Shown here: positions 33,449-40,222 of the stretch, piece after piece
Layout: each line of letters starts with the position of its first letter
How positions within the stretch are numbered: position 1 is the stretch's first letter
Source: Actinomycetes bacterium
GTDB lineage: Bacteria > Actinomycetota > Acidimicrobiia > Spongiisociales > SHLN01
Reading direction: 5' to 3'
NCBI GenBank assembly: GCA_024638625.1
Contig: JAHEJY010000011.1
Location: 1-40,222 of the forward strand
DNA: 40,222 nt
Position numbers and translations under genes: made by a program
The notes under the pieces: model-generated
What the model saw: the letters and a program-made list of their open reading frames with translations, nothing else
Told to the model about the DNA's origin: nothing
The model's database searches: none

Positions 33449-34130
33449 TCACCGACCATACGGCTCCCGATCGAAGCACAACCTCGCCCGTCGCTGTTTC
33501 CACCACGAGCCCACCGTCGGACGCGATATCGACGGCCCGACCTCTCCCGCCGGGTTCCCAGACAATGTCAGACCCGAGCGTGGCGCAACGCTCGCGATAT
33601 CGGGATCGTGGCCATACGCCGGCCTGATCGACTGCCGTCAGAAGACCATGTGCGATCCGATGAACAAGCTCGAGCCGGCTCAGCCGGTCCCACGAACCGC
33701 CGACTGACGTCCGACCAGGGGGCGGATCGTGCCAGCTGAGGTTCAAACCGATTCCGATGACCACCCGCGATGGACCGGAGTCTTCGGATTCGGCGAGGAT
33801 GCCGCCCAACTTGTCCCCGGTTGCATCGACGAGATCATTAGGCCATTTCAGCGAGACAACGATCCGGGGCTCGAGGGCTTCAGTCACCACGACTCCCGCC
33901 GTAAGCGGCAGCACCGTCAGTTCCTCGGGCATCCATCCAAGAGTGAACCCAATCGACATGGCGAGGGACTCATCTGCGTTGTCCCACGAACTCCCTCGAC
34001 GACCCCGCCCAGCCGTTTGGTACCTGGCCGCAACCACCACAGGCTTCGCCGCCAACCGCTGCCTGACCTCGTCTTGCGTTGAAGCAACTGAGTCGAGCTC
34101 GACGAATTCGTAGTCTGTGTCCATACACAT
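33396..34130 (-). CDS. birA: Biotin-[acetyl-CoA carboxylase] ligase, monofunctional
   Basis: Attaches biotin to the lysine of biotin carboxyl carrier domains through biotinyl-AMP. The 244 residues have the biotin-AMP loop GRGRRGSSW, the motif VSLKWPNDL and the glycine-rich GGILAE. No N-terminal helix-turn-helix is present, so it is not the DNA-binding repressor type of E. coli BirA. The chosen ATG at 34128-34130 begins MCMDTDYEFVELDSVASTQ; ATG 34122-34124 two codons later is equally possible. It is divergent, with a 36-base spacer, from the carboxylase genes whose product (Lys542 of the alpha subunit) is its evident substrate. birA next to accD/accA is conserved in mycobacteria. Confidence 0.94.
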   Translation of the reverse strand: MCMDTDYEFVELDSVASTQDEVRQRLAAKPVVVAARYQTAGRGRRGSSWDNADESLAMSIGFTLGWMPEELTVLPLTAGVVVTEALEPRIVVSLKWPNDLVDATGDKLGGILAESEDSGPSRVVIGIGLNLSWHDPPPGRTSVGGSWDRLSRLELVHRIAHGLLTAVDQAGVWPRSRYRERCATLGSDIVWEPGGRGRAVDIASDGGLVVETATGEVVLRSGAVWSVSGATLPRPRRGSEGDGS

Positions 34131-34166
34131 CCCAGCAGCGACGGGAACGACCTTAGGCGGCACCGC

Positions 34167-35711
34167 ATGAGCACGACAAAGAAGCGCCAGGAAGAATTTC
34201 AAGCGTTGGCGACCGACGCGACTACCTATGACGACAAGGCGCTGGCAGGCCAACATGAACGCGGCAAGCTCACTGCACGCGAGCGAATTGATTTGCTCAT
34301 GGATCCTGGATCCTTCAACGAATTGGATGCGTTTGTGCGGCACCGGGCTTCTGGTTTTGGAACAGAGAATCAGCGGCCACCCGGCGACGCCGTCGTCACC
34401 GGATGGGGATCGATAAACGATCGGACTGTCTTCGTGTACGCGGAAGACTTCACGAGATTCGGCGGCTCGGTCGGCGAGGCAACCGCACAGAAGATCTGCA
34501 AGGTCTATGACCTCGCCATGGCATCGGGTGCCCCGATCATCGGCCTCAAGGATTCGGGTGGAGCCCGCATCCAAGAGGGGGTGCTGTCGCTGGACGGTTA
34601 CGGACAAATATTCGAAAGGAATGTGCGGGCCTCGGGCGTCATACCGCAGATCTCGATCATCATGGGGCCCTGCGCGGGCGGAGCGGTCTACTCACCGGCG
34701 TTGACAGATTTTGTCTATCAGGTCGAGGAAACCAGCCATCTCTTCATCACCGGGCCTGACGTCATCAAGGCCGTCACCGGCGAAGACGTATCGATGGAAG
34801 ATCTGGGTGGATCCGTCACCCACAGCCGCCTCTCGGGTGTCACGCACTTCGTTGCCGCCGACGAGGCCGGGGCCCTCGCCGAAGTCAGATTCCTACTGTC
34901 CTTCCTTCCGGACAACAACATGGGCACGCCGCCCCGTTTCGCGTATAGCGGTGAGCTGCCGGGAGAATCTCTCGACAAACTGATTCCCGACTCGGCAAAC
35001 CAGCCGTACGACATGACGTTGGCACTACGTGCGATCGTTGACGCCGGAGAGTTTTACGAGGTGCACCGGAATTTTGCATCGAACATCGTCGTCGGATTCG
35101 GTCGGATCGACGGCCGCAGTGTTGGGCTGGTTGGCAACCAACCTGCCAACTCCGCAGGCACACTCGATATCGATGCAGCCGAGAAGGGCGCCAGGTTCGT
35201 CCGGTTTTGCGACGCCTTCAATATTCCTCTCGTGACATTCGTGGACGTTCCCGGATTCTTGCCGGGAGTCGAACAGGAACATCGGGGCATTATTCGGCAC
35301 GGCGCCAAACTTCTTTTTGCCTATGCCGAGGCAACCGTGCCCAAGATCACGGTTATCACCCGCAAGGCATACGGCGGTGCGTACGTCGTGATGAACTCCC
35401 GGGGAGTGCGAGCGGACCTCGTATTCGCCTGGCCAACCGCCGAGATTGCAGTCATCGGGGCGACGGGAGCGGTCAACATCATCCATCGACGGTCCATTGC
35501 CGAAGCTGCGGATCCAGATGCCGAACGAAAACGCCTGACCGACGACTACGTCGAAAGATTCTCCAATCCCTACGTTGCCGCCGAGCATGGTTTGGTCGAC
35601 GAAGTGATCATGCCGAGCGACACGCGTGACCGGCTCATACGGGGATTGGCGATGCTGGAATCCAAGCGAGAGACGCTGCCGGCCAAAAAGCACAGCAACC
35701 TCCCGCTATAG
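34167..35711 (+). CDS. Acyl-CoA carboxylase carboxyltransferase (beta) subunit, propionyl/acetyl-CoA type
   Basis: Transfers carboxyl from carboxybiotin to acyl-CoA. The 514 residues comprise two crotonase-like halves with LKDSGGARIQEGV, GPCAGGAVYSPAL, DVPGFLPGVEQEHRG, ITRKAYGGAYVVM and AWPTAEIAVIGATGAVNI. These are typical of PccB/AccD5. The residue after GGAY (Val407) is Asp in classical propionyl-CoA carboxylases; this position is reported to influence acyl-chain preference, so acetyl-CoA or mixed use is possible. AGGCGG precedes the ATG. The alpha subunit starts two bases downstream. No small epsilon subunit gene was found between or near them. Confidence 0.93.
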   Translation: MSTTKKRQEEFQALATDATTYDDKALAGQHERGKLTARERIDLLMDPGSFNELDAFVRHRASGFGTENQRPPGDAVVTGWGSINDRTVFVYAEDFTRFGGSVGEATAQKICKVYDLAMASGAPIIGLKDSGGARIQEGVLSLDGYGQIFERNVRASGVIPQISIIMGPCAGGAVYSPALTDFVYQVEETSHLFITGPDVIKAVTGEDVSMEDLGGSVTHSRLSGVTHFVAADEAGALAEVRFLLSFLPDNNMGTPPRFAYSGELPGESLDKLIPDSANQPYDMTLALRAIVDAGEFYEVHRNFASNIVVGFGRIDGRSVGLVGNQPANSAGTLDIDAAEKGARFVRFCDAFNIPLVTFVDVPGFLPGVEQEHRGIIRHGAKLLFAYAEATVPKITVITRKAYGGAYVVMNSRGVRADLVFAWPTAEIAVIGATGAVNIIHRRSIAEAADPDAERKRLTDDYVERFSNPYVAAEHGLVDEVIMPSDTRDRLIRGLAMLESKRETLPAKKHSNLPL

Positions 35712-35713
35712 CC

Positions 35714-37507
35714 GTGGCCGAGATCACATCCCTGCTCGTTGCCAACCGGGGCGAAATAGCGATTCGCATCATGCGGACAGCCCGCGAGCTCGGGATCAGG
35801 ACCGTTGGCGTATATTCGGATGCAGATCGGCATGCGAAACACGCGCGCTACGCCGACGAGGCCTTTCGCATAGGTCCGGCCCCGGCGGCCGCATCGTATT
35901 TGAACATCGATGCAATCCTTGCCGCTGCGCAGCGGGCAGACGTCGACGCGGTTCATCCCGGTTACGGTTTTCTCTCGGAGAACGGTGCATTCGCACGGGC
36001 CGTCACGGGAGCCGGTTTGACCTGGGTTGGACCGCCGGCGTCGGCGATCGACACAATGGGAGACAAAATCGCAGCACGCCGGGCTGCCGAGATTGCCCAC
36101 GCGCGCCCGGTACCCGGAACATCCGGCGCCCTGGACGGACCCGAAGGGGTTCGCGAGTTTGCTGACCGCTACGGTCTGCCGATCGTCATCAAGGCTGCGG
36201 GAGGCGGCGGCGGGCGGGGCATGCGAGTGATCTCAGACCCGGGTGAGATCGAGGCATCGTACGAATCGGCCGCCCGTGAGGCACACGCCGCTTTCTCAAA
36301 CGAAGAGCTCTATGTTGAAAGATTTCTGGTCCGGCCGCGTCACATCGAAGCCCAGATTGCACGCGATAAGTTCGGCAACGGCGCCTTCTACGGTGAACGC
36401 GATTGCAGCACACAGCGCAGAAACCAAAAACTGATCGAAGAAGCACCAGCGGTCGGCTTGCCAGTCGGGGTACGCGAAGTCATTTCGGAACGCGCCCTCG
36501 CGATCGCCGACGCCTGCGATTACCACTCGGTCGGCACCGTCGAGTTCCTCGTCGATGGCGACGAGGTGTATTTCCTGGAGATGAACACCCGCTTGCAAGT
36601 GGAGCACCCGGTCACCGAACTCGTTACCGGCATCGATCTGGTGGCCGAACAGTTCCGCATTGCACGTGGCGAAGCCATCGAACCCGGGTATCGCACCATT
36701 CGTGGTCATGCCATCGAGTTTCGAATCAACGCCGAAGATCCTTCAAACGGCTTCCGTCCCGCTCCCGGCACCATTACCAACTATCGAGAACCGGGCGGCC
36801 CCGGGGTTCGCGTCGACTCAGGCGTCGAGGAGGGCAGCGCCGTCTCGGATGCATACGACAATCTGATATCCAAGCTCATCGTTTTCGGCCCCGATCGCGA
36901 GGCAGCGATCGCTCGCGGGAAGCGCTCTCTTGACGAGTATCGAATAGATGGCATACCGACCACGATGACCGCCCACCTTGCGATTCTCGACCAGCCACTC
37001 TTCCTCGCAGGCACCATGCACACGCAATTCATAGAGTCCGAAATGTCGTTCGGCGACCTGTCGTCCTCCGGGCCCGGCGAAGCTCCGATGACTCCGTCAC
37101 CGGAGAAGCGAACGTTTGTGGTCGAACTAGAGGGCAAGCATCACGTTGTCGACATATGGATACCGCAGGGGTCCCGAGGCTCGCGCAGGCCACCAAACAT
37201 GCCGGAGGTAGGAACTCTCTCCAACAGCTCGGACGGTTCAATCGTCGCACCGATGCAGGGAACCATCGTGGAGATAGACGTTGAAGAAGGTCAGATGGTT
37301 GAGGCGGGAGACATCATTTGCGTGCTCGAAGCCATGAAGATGGAAAACGAGATCTCCAGTCCGATCGCCGGCGTGATCGAACGGATCGGGGTTTCCGAAC
37401 GCGAATCGGTTCCCGCCGGCCGGCTCATTGCTGTCGTCAACCCCTCGTTCGGCCGCGATGTCTTGCCAAAGGAATCAGGAGACGAATCAGTAGGAGCCAA
37501 AGACTGA
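35714..37507 (+). CDS. Acyl-CoA carboxylase alpha subunit (biotin carboxylase plus biotin carrier)
   Basis: Length is 597 residues. The N-terminal biotin carboxylase part has [23 protein letters not shown], the ATP-grasp glycine loop [11 protein letters not shown], and [14 protein letters not shown] with [18 protein letters not shown] linker (about 450-510) is followed by the biotinyl domain with EAMKMENEI, biotin-accepting Lys542. The GTG start lies two bases after the beta-subunit stop. The arrangement matches AccA3/PccA of actinobacteria. The last 21 bases overlap the convergent mutase gene. Biotinylation by the adjacent BirA is expected. Confidence 0.95.
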   Translation: MAEITSLLVANRGEIAIRIMRTARELGIRTVGVYSDADRHAKHARYADEAFRIGPAPAAASYLNIDAILAAAQRADVDAVHPGYGFLSENGAFARAVTGAGLTWVGPPASAIDTMGDKIAARRAAEIAHARPVPGTSGALDGPEGVREFADRYGLPIVIKAAGGGGGRGMRVISDPGEIEASYESAAREAHAAFSNEELYVERFLVRPRHIEAQIARDKFGNGAFYGERDCSTQRRNQKLIEEAPAVGLPVGVREVISERALAIADACDYHSVGTVEFLVDGDEVYFLEMNTRLQVEHPVTELVTGIDLVAEQFRIARGEAIEPGYRTIRGHAIEFRINAEDPSNGFRPAPGTITNYREPGGPGVRVDSGVEEGSAVSDAYDNLISKLIVFGPDREAAIARGKRSLDEYRIDGIPTTMTAHLAILDQPLFLAGTMHTQFIESEMSFGDLSSSGPGEAPMTPSPEKRTFVVELEGKHHVVDIWIPQGSRGSRRPPNMPEVGTLSNSSDGSIVAPMQGTIVEIDVEEGQMVEAGDIICVLEAMKMENEISSPIAGVIERIGVSERESVPAGRLIAVVNPSFGRDVLPKESGDESVGAKD

Positions 37508-39106
37508 TCGAAGCGAGTCAGCCACCTCGCCAACGCTCGCCCCGGCTGCCAACGCTGCCTTGATGGGCTCCATGACGTTGGTCTCGGTGCTGGCTGCCGC
37601 TGCCACCGCGTCGAGCAGCGGACCCACGTCGTCGCGACCGGCGCGCACGGCACCGAGGCGCGCTACCTGCTCCAATTCGATTGCAGGGTCCTGCTTCAAT
37701 GTCTCTACGGAAGAACCACCCTCGTCGGTATACGCGTTGACACCAACGACAACGACGTCTCCTTCATCGACGCCGCGGGCATGTGCAAACGCCGCGTCTT
37801 CGATGCCGGCCTGCATGAACCCGGCTTCGATGGCGCCGACAGCTCCGCCCAATGCATCGATGTCGGCGATGATCGACGATGCCGCCTCGGCGATTTCGTC
37901 CGTCAGCCATTCAAGGAGGTAAGAGCCGGCGAAAGGGTCGACCGAATCGGTGAGACCCGATTCGTTTGCCAGGATCTGCTGAGTCCGGAGTGCCAGGCGA
38001 GCAGCCTCTTCGGTAGGGAGACCCAGCGCCTCATCGAATGAGTTGGTATGGAGTGATTGGGTGCCGCCGAGAACCGCGGCCATCGCCTGAACGGTGGTCC
38101 TCACGACATTGTTATGAGGCTGTTGAGCGGTGAGGGAACTGCCGGCCGTCTGGGTATGGAATCTCATTCTCCAGCTTTGCGGGTTCTCGGCTCCCACACG
38201 ATTCCGCATGAGATCTGCCCATAGCCGGCGAGCTGCCCTGAACTTGGCGACCTCTTCGAAAAAGTGGTTGTGGCTGTTCCAGAAGAACGAAAGCCGCGGC
38301 GCGAAGTCATCTACGTCTAGCCCCGCCACCTGGGCTGCCTCGACATAGGCAAGTGCGTTGGCAAGGGTGTAGGCGATCTCCTGAGTCGCAGTCGAACCAG
38401 CCTCCCGGATGTGGTAGCCGCTGATCGAGATGGTGTTCCAACTCGGCAGGTGGCGGCCACAATATGCAAAAACATCGGTCACCAGACGCATAGACGGAAC
38501 AGGCGGATAGATATAGGTTCCCCGGGCGACATACTCCTTGAGGATGTCGTTTTGAATGGTCCCACCGAGCGTCGAGAGATCGGCACCTTGTTCCTCGGCA
38601 ACCAGCTGATACAGGAGGAGCAGCATGGGAGCCGTTGCGTTGATGGTCATCGAGGTAGTGACGTCGCCCAACGGAATGCCATCGAAAAGTGTCCTCATGT
38701 CGTGGATCGTGTCGATGGCGACGCCTACCTTTCCGACCTCGCCCGCTGCCATGGGATGGTCACTGTCGAGTCCCATCTGGGTCGGAAGGTCGAAAGCAAC
38801 GGAGAGGCCGGTTTGACCCGCCTCGAGCAACGCCAGGAATCTCTGATTCGTCTCAGCCGCAGATCCGAAGCCGGCATACTGGCGCATCGTCCACGGCCGA
38901 CCTCGGTACATCGTGGGATAGGCACCTCTGGTGTATGGATATTCTCCAGGACGGCCTATCTTTTCGTCTACGCCGGTCGCAGGTTCGCTCACGACCGGAA
39001 GCTCGATACCCGAAGCCAGCGTCCGTCGAAAACCGGACAGTCGAGGGTCGGCTCGACCGGTCTCAGGTTGGGTGGCCTTAGGCTCGGAATTCGCGCTTTG
39101 AGACAT
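37487..39106 (-). CDS. Methylmalonyl-CoA mutase-type catalytic (large) subunit, no B12 domain
   Basis: Length is 539 residues. TIM-barrel part of B12-dependent acyl-CoA mutases: [76 protein letters not shown] and [20 protein letters not shown]. The Tyr in RQYAGF and the YPPxPSMR segment look like methylmalonyl-CoA mutase, as opposed to isobutyryl-CoA mutase (RQF). The C-terminal cobalamin-binding domain is missing, so a separate small subunit must be encoded outside the window. ATG 39104-39106 ([10 protein letters not shown]) is chosen; longer in-frame sequence is Arg/Ser-rich and overlaps the divergent PBP gene. It fits the carboxylase next door in propionyl-CoA metabolism. Confidence 0.9.
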   Translation of the reverse strand: MSQSANSEPKATQPETGRADPRLSGFRRTLASGIELPVVSEPATGVDEKIGRPGEYPYTRGAYPTMYRGRPWTMRQYAGFGSAAETNQRFLALLEAGQTGLSVAFDLPTQMGLDSDHPMAAGEVGKVGVAIDTIHDMRTLFDGIPLGDVTTSMTINATAPMLLLLYQLVAEEQGADLSTLGGTIQNDILKEYVARGTYIYPPVPSMRLVTDVFAYCGRHLPSWNTISISGYHIREAGSTATQEIAYTLANALAYVEAAQVAGLDVDDFAPRLSFFWNSHNHFFEEVAKFRAARRLWADLMRNRVGAENPQSWRMRFHTQTAGSSLTAQQPHNNVVRTTVQAMAAVLGGTQSLHTNSFDEALGLPTEEAARLALRTQQILANESGLTDSVDPFAGSYLLEWLTDEIAEAASSIIADIDALGGAVGAIEAGFMQAGIEDAAFAHARGVDEGDVVVVGVNAYTDEGGSSVETLKQDPAIELEQVARLGAVRAGRDDVGPLLDAVAAAASTETNVMEPIKAALAAGASVGEVADSLRSVFGSY

Positions 39107-39191
39107 AGACACGTGGGTAGGCTTCGCTCCTGATCGAACCCGCCCAATGCTACCGGGAACCCGCCTGGGTCTCCCTTCGTCAAAAGGTTCC

Positions 39192-40222
39192 ATGGACAAC
39201 TCCATCCACCTTGCCGAAAGGCAAGAACGCATACGACGGGGCTTCCCGGCCTTCTTGATTCTGCTGATCCTCGGGATCCTCACGGCCACCTGGGTCGGGC
39301 TGTTCTCGTTCATGGGCACCAACAAGGCTTCAAACGTGTTCGAGGCGTTTGAGGAGCGCAACGTCCCGGCAATCAGTCCCGACGACATCGGGATCCTCCC
39401 CAACCTCTCCGAGCTCTCCACTCTCTACAGCGCCGACGGAGAACAGCTGGCCGAGCTGTCTCTGCGGTTGAGCGACCCGACTCCATTGGAGGACTTTCCC
39501 GATCACGTTGTGCACGCAGTTCTCTCAGCCGAAGACGGCGACTTCTATGAGCACCGGGGCGTTGACACCCAGGCGGTAGTTCGGGCCTTCCTGGAGAACC
39601 TCCGCAACGACAGCACCCAGGGCGCTTCGACGATTACCCAACAGATCGTGCGGGCACAGGGTTATGTCGGGCGCGAGGTGACCTTCCAGCGCAAGATCGC
39701 GGAGATCAAGTATGCGACTGAAATGGAAAAGATCTATACGAAGGATCAGCTGCTGGAGTTCTATCTCAACTCCCAATACTTCGGCTGGAACTCCTACGGC
39801 ATGGCAGCTGCAGGCCGTGAGTACTTCGGTAAGGACGTCTCGGATCTGTCCATCGAAGAGGCTGCCGCGATTGCGGTGGCTCTGCGCAACCCGACTGAGT
39901 TCGACATGCGGCGCAACCCCGATCTCGTCAAGGATCGACGCGACATCGTCATCCGGCTGATGGTGAGCGACGGATTCATCACAGCGGAGGAAGCCAATGC
40001 GGCGATCGCTCAGCCGGTTGCACCCATCCCCCACGAGACCCTCATCGAAGAGGCGCCACAGGTCCGGATCGAGGCCATCCGCCAGCTGCTCAACAACCCG
40101 GAGTTCAACGTGCTGGGGCTGACGTCCGAGGATCGAGAAATTGCCATCTTCGGTTGTCCGGCCGAAAGCAATGAATGCGAAGAACAACCCGGCCTCAAGG
40201 GTGGTTTGATCATCACCACCAC
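39192..40222 (+). CDS. Class A penicillin-binding protein, N-terminal part (cut by window end)
   Basis: Peptidoglycan glycosyltransferase, with a transpeptidase domain expected beyond the window. The frame is open to base 40222 (343 codons seen). A membrane anchor spans about residues 18-42 ([20 protein letters not shown]). The GT51 domain follows, with [14 protein letters not shown] carrying the catalytic Glu, [12 protein letters not shown], and [14 protein letters not shown] and [14 protein letters not shown]. Residues after the GT51 domain ([10 protein letters not shown] onward) lead toward the transpeptidase. AAAAGG lies close upstream of the ATG. It diverges from the mutase gene across 85 bases in which no clear promoter was identified. 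Confidence 0.94.
   Translation, partial: MDNSIHLAERQERIRRGFPAFLILLILGILTATWVGLFSFMGTNKASNVFEAFEERNVPAISPDDIGILPNLSELSTLYSADGEQLAELSLRLSDPTPLEDFPDHVVHAVLSAEDGDFYEHRGVDTQAVVRAFLENLRNDSTQGASTITQQIVRAQGYVGREVTFQRKIAEIKYATEMEKIYTKDQLLEFYLNSQYFGWNSYGMAAAGREYFGKDVSDLSIEEAAAIAVALRNPTEFDMRRNPDLVKDRRDIVIRLMVSDGFITAEEANAAIAQPVAPIPHETLIEEAPQVRIEAIRQLLNNPEFNVLGLTSEDREIAIFGCPAESNECEEQPGLKGGLIITT

Noticed and set aside
1-40222. CRISPR arrays, tRNA/rRNA genes, insertion sequences, integrases, toxin-antitoxin pairs
   Set aside because: Looked for on both strands; no regular repeat arrays, cloverleaf patterns, transposase motifs or terminal inverted repeats were seen, and base composition looks even throughout.

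Overview
The window is a gene-dense stretch of a high-GC actinobacterial chromosome. Almost every base is coding, same-strand neighbours usually overlap by 1-11 bases (ATGA, GTGA, TTGA, TGATG junctions), and GTG and TTG starts are common. Gene content points to Actinomycetota: F420 biosynthesis (cofD, cofE), DUF3499 and DUF5719 proteins, a LytR-CpsA-Psr protein, a two-subunit biotin-dependent acyl-CoA carboxylase beside birA, and a mannose/nucleotide-sugar block. HD-GYP and HEAT-repeat signalling proteins, a divergent FtsH and a UDP-xylose synthase suggest a deep branch such as Acidimicrobiia rather than a mycobacterium; this placement is inference. No tRNA, rRNA, insertion sequence, phage gene or CRISPR array was found, and no gene-free stretch exceeds 300 bases.

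Region 1 (1-12534, minus strand) reads comF, hpf, NarL-type response regulator, HEAT-repeat protein, HD-GYP protein, secA, prfB, ftsE, ftsX, M23 endopeptidase, smpB (cut by the window edge). It joins protein export, translation termination and rescue, ribosome hibernation and division-linked wall hydrolysis. prfB carries the classical RF2 programmed +1 frameshift, so its start lies in a different frame from its body. The regulator/HEAT/HD-GYP trio between hpf and secA is the least explained unit: the two larger proteins share a similar N-terminal module and all three genes are translationally coupled.

Region 2 (12644-25462): a divergent FtsH-like protease on the plus strand ends at a strong hairpin. 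Then come ahcY and manB (minus), a small GT2 glycosyltransferase (plus), and a minus-strand envelope cluster: a 917-residue membrane protein with a GT2-like head, a DUF5719 secreted protein, three tiny Cys-rich proteins (DUF3499, DUF6788-like, zinc ribbon), a 722-residue GT-C-like membrane protein and a GtrA-family flippase-like protein.

Region 3 (25487-33448): cofD and cofE for coenzyme F420 (plus), converging on a minus-strand nucleotide-sugar operon: UDP-glucose dehydrogenase, UDP-glucuronate decarboxylase, mannose-1-phosphate guanylyltransferase, UDP-glucose 4-epimerase-like. Upstream of it lie an LCP wall-polymer ligase and a dienelactone-hydrolase-like protein that has lost catalytic residues.

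Region 4 (33396-40222): birA (minus) diverges from carboxylase beta and alpha subunits (plus). The alpha subunit converges with the catalytic subunit of a methylmalonyl-CoA-type mutase. A class A penicillin-binding protein begins at 39192 and runs off the end. Together birA, carboxylase and mutase outline propionyl-CoA to methylmalonyl-CoA to succinyl-CoA metabolism. From recalled gene order, much of the window (comF-hpf-secA, ahcY, manB, DUF3499, cofDE, manC, LCP, birA/accD/accA) is a compressed and rearranged counterpart of the M. tuberculosis Rv3240c-Rv3285 interval.
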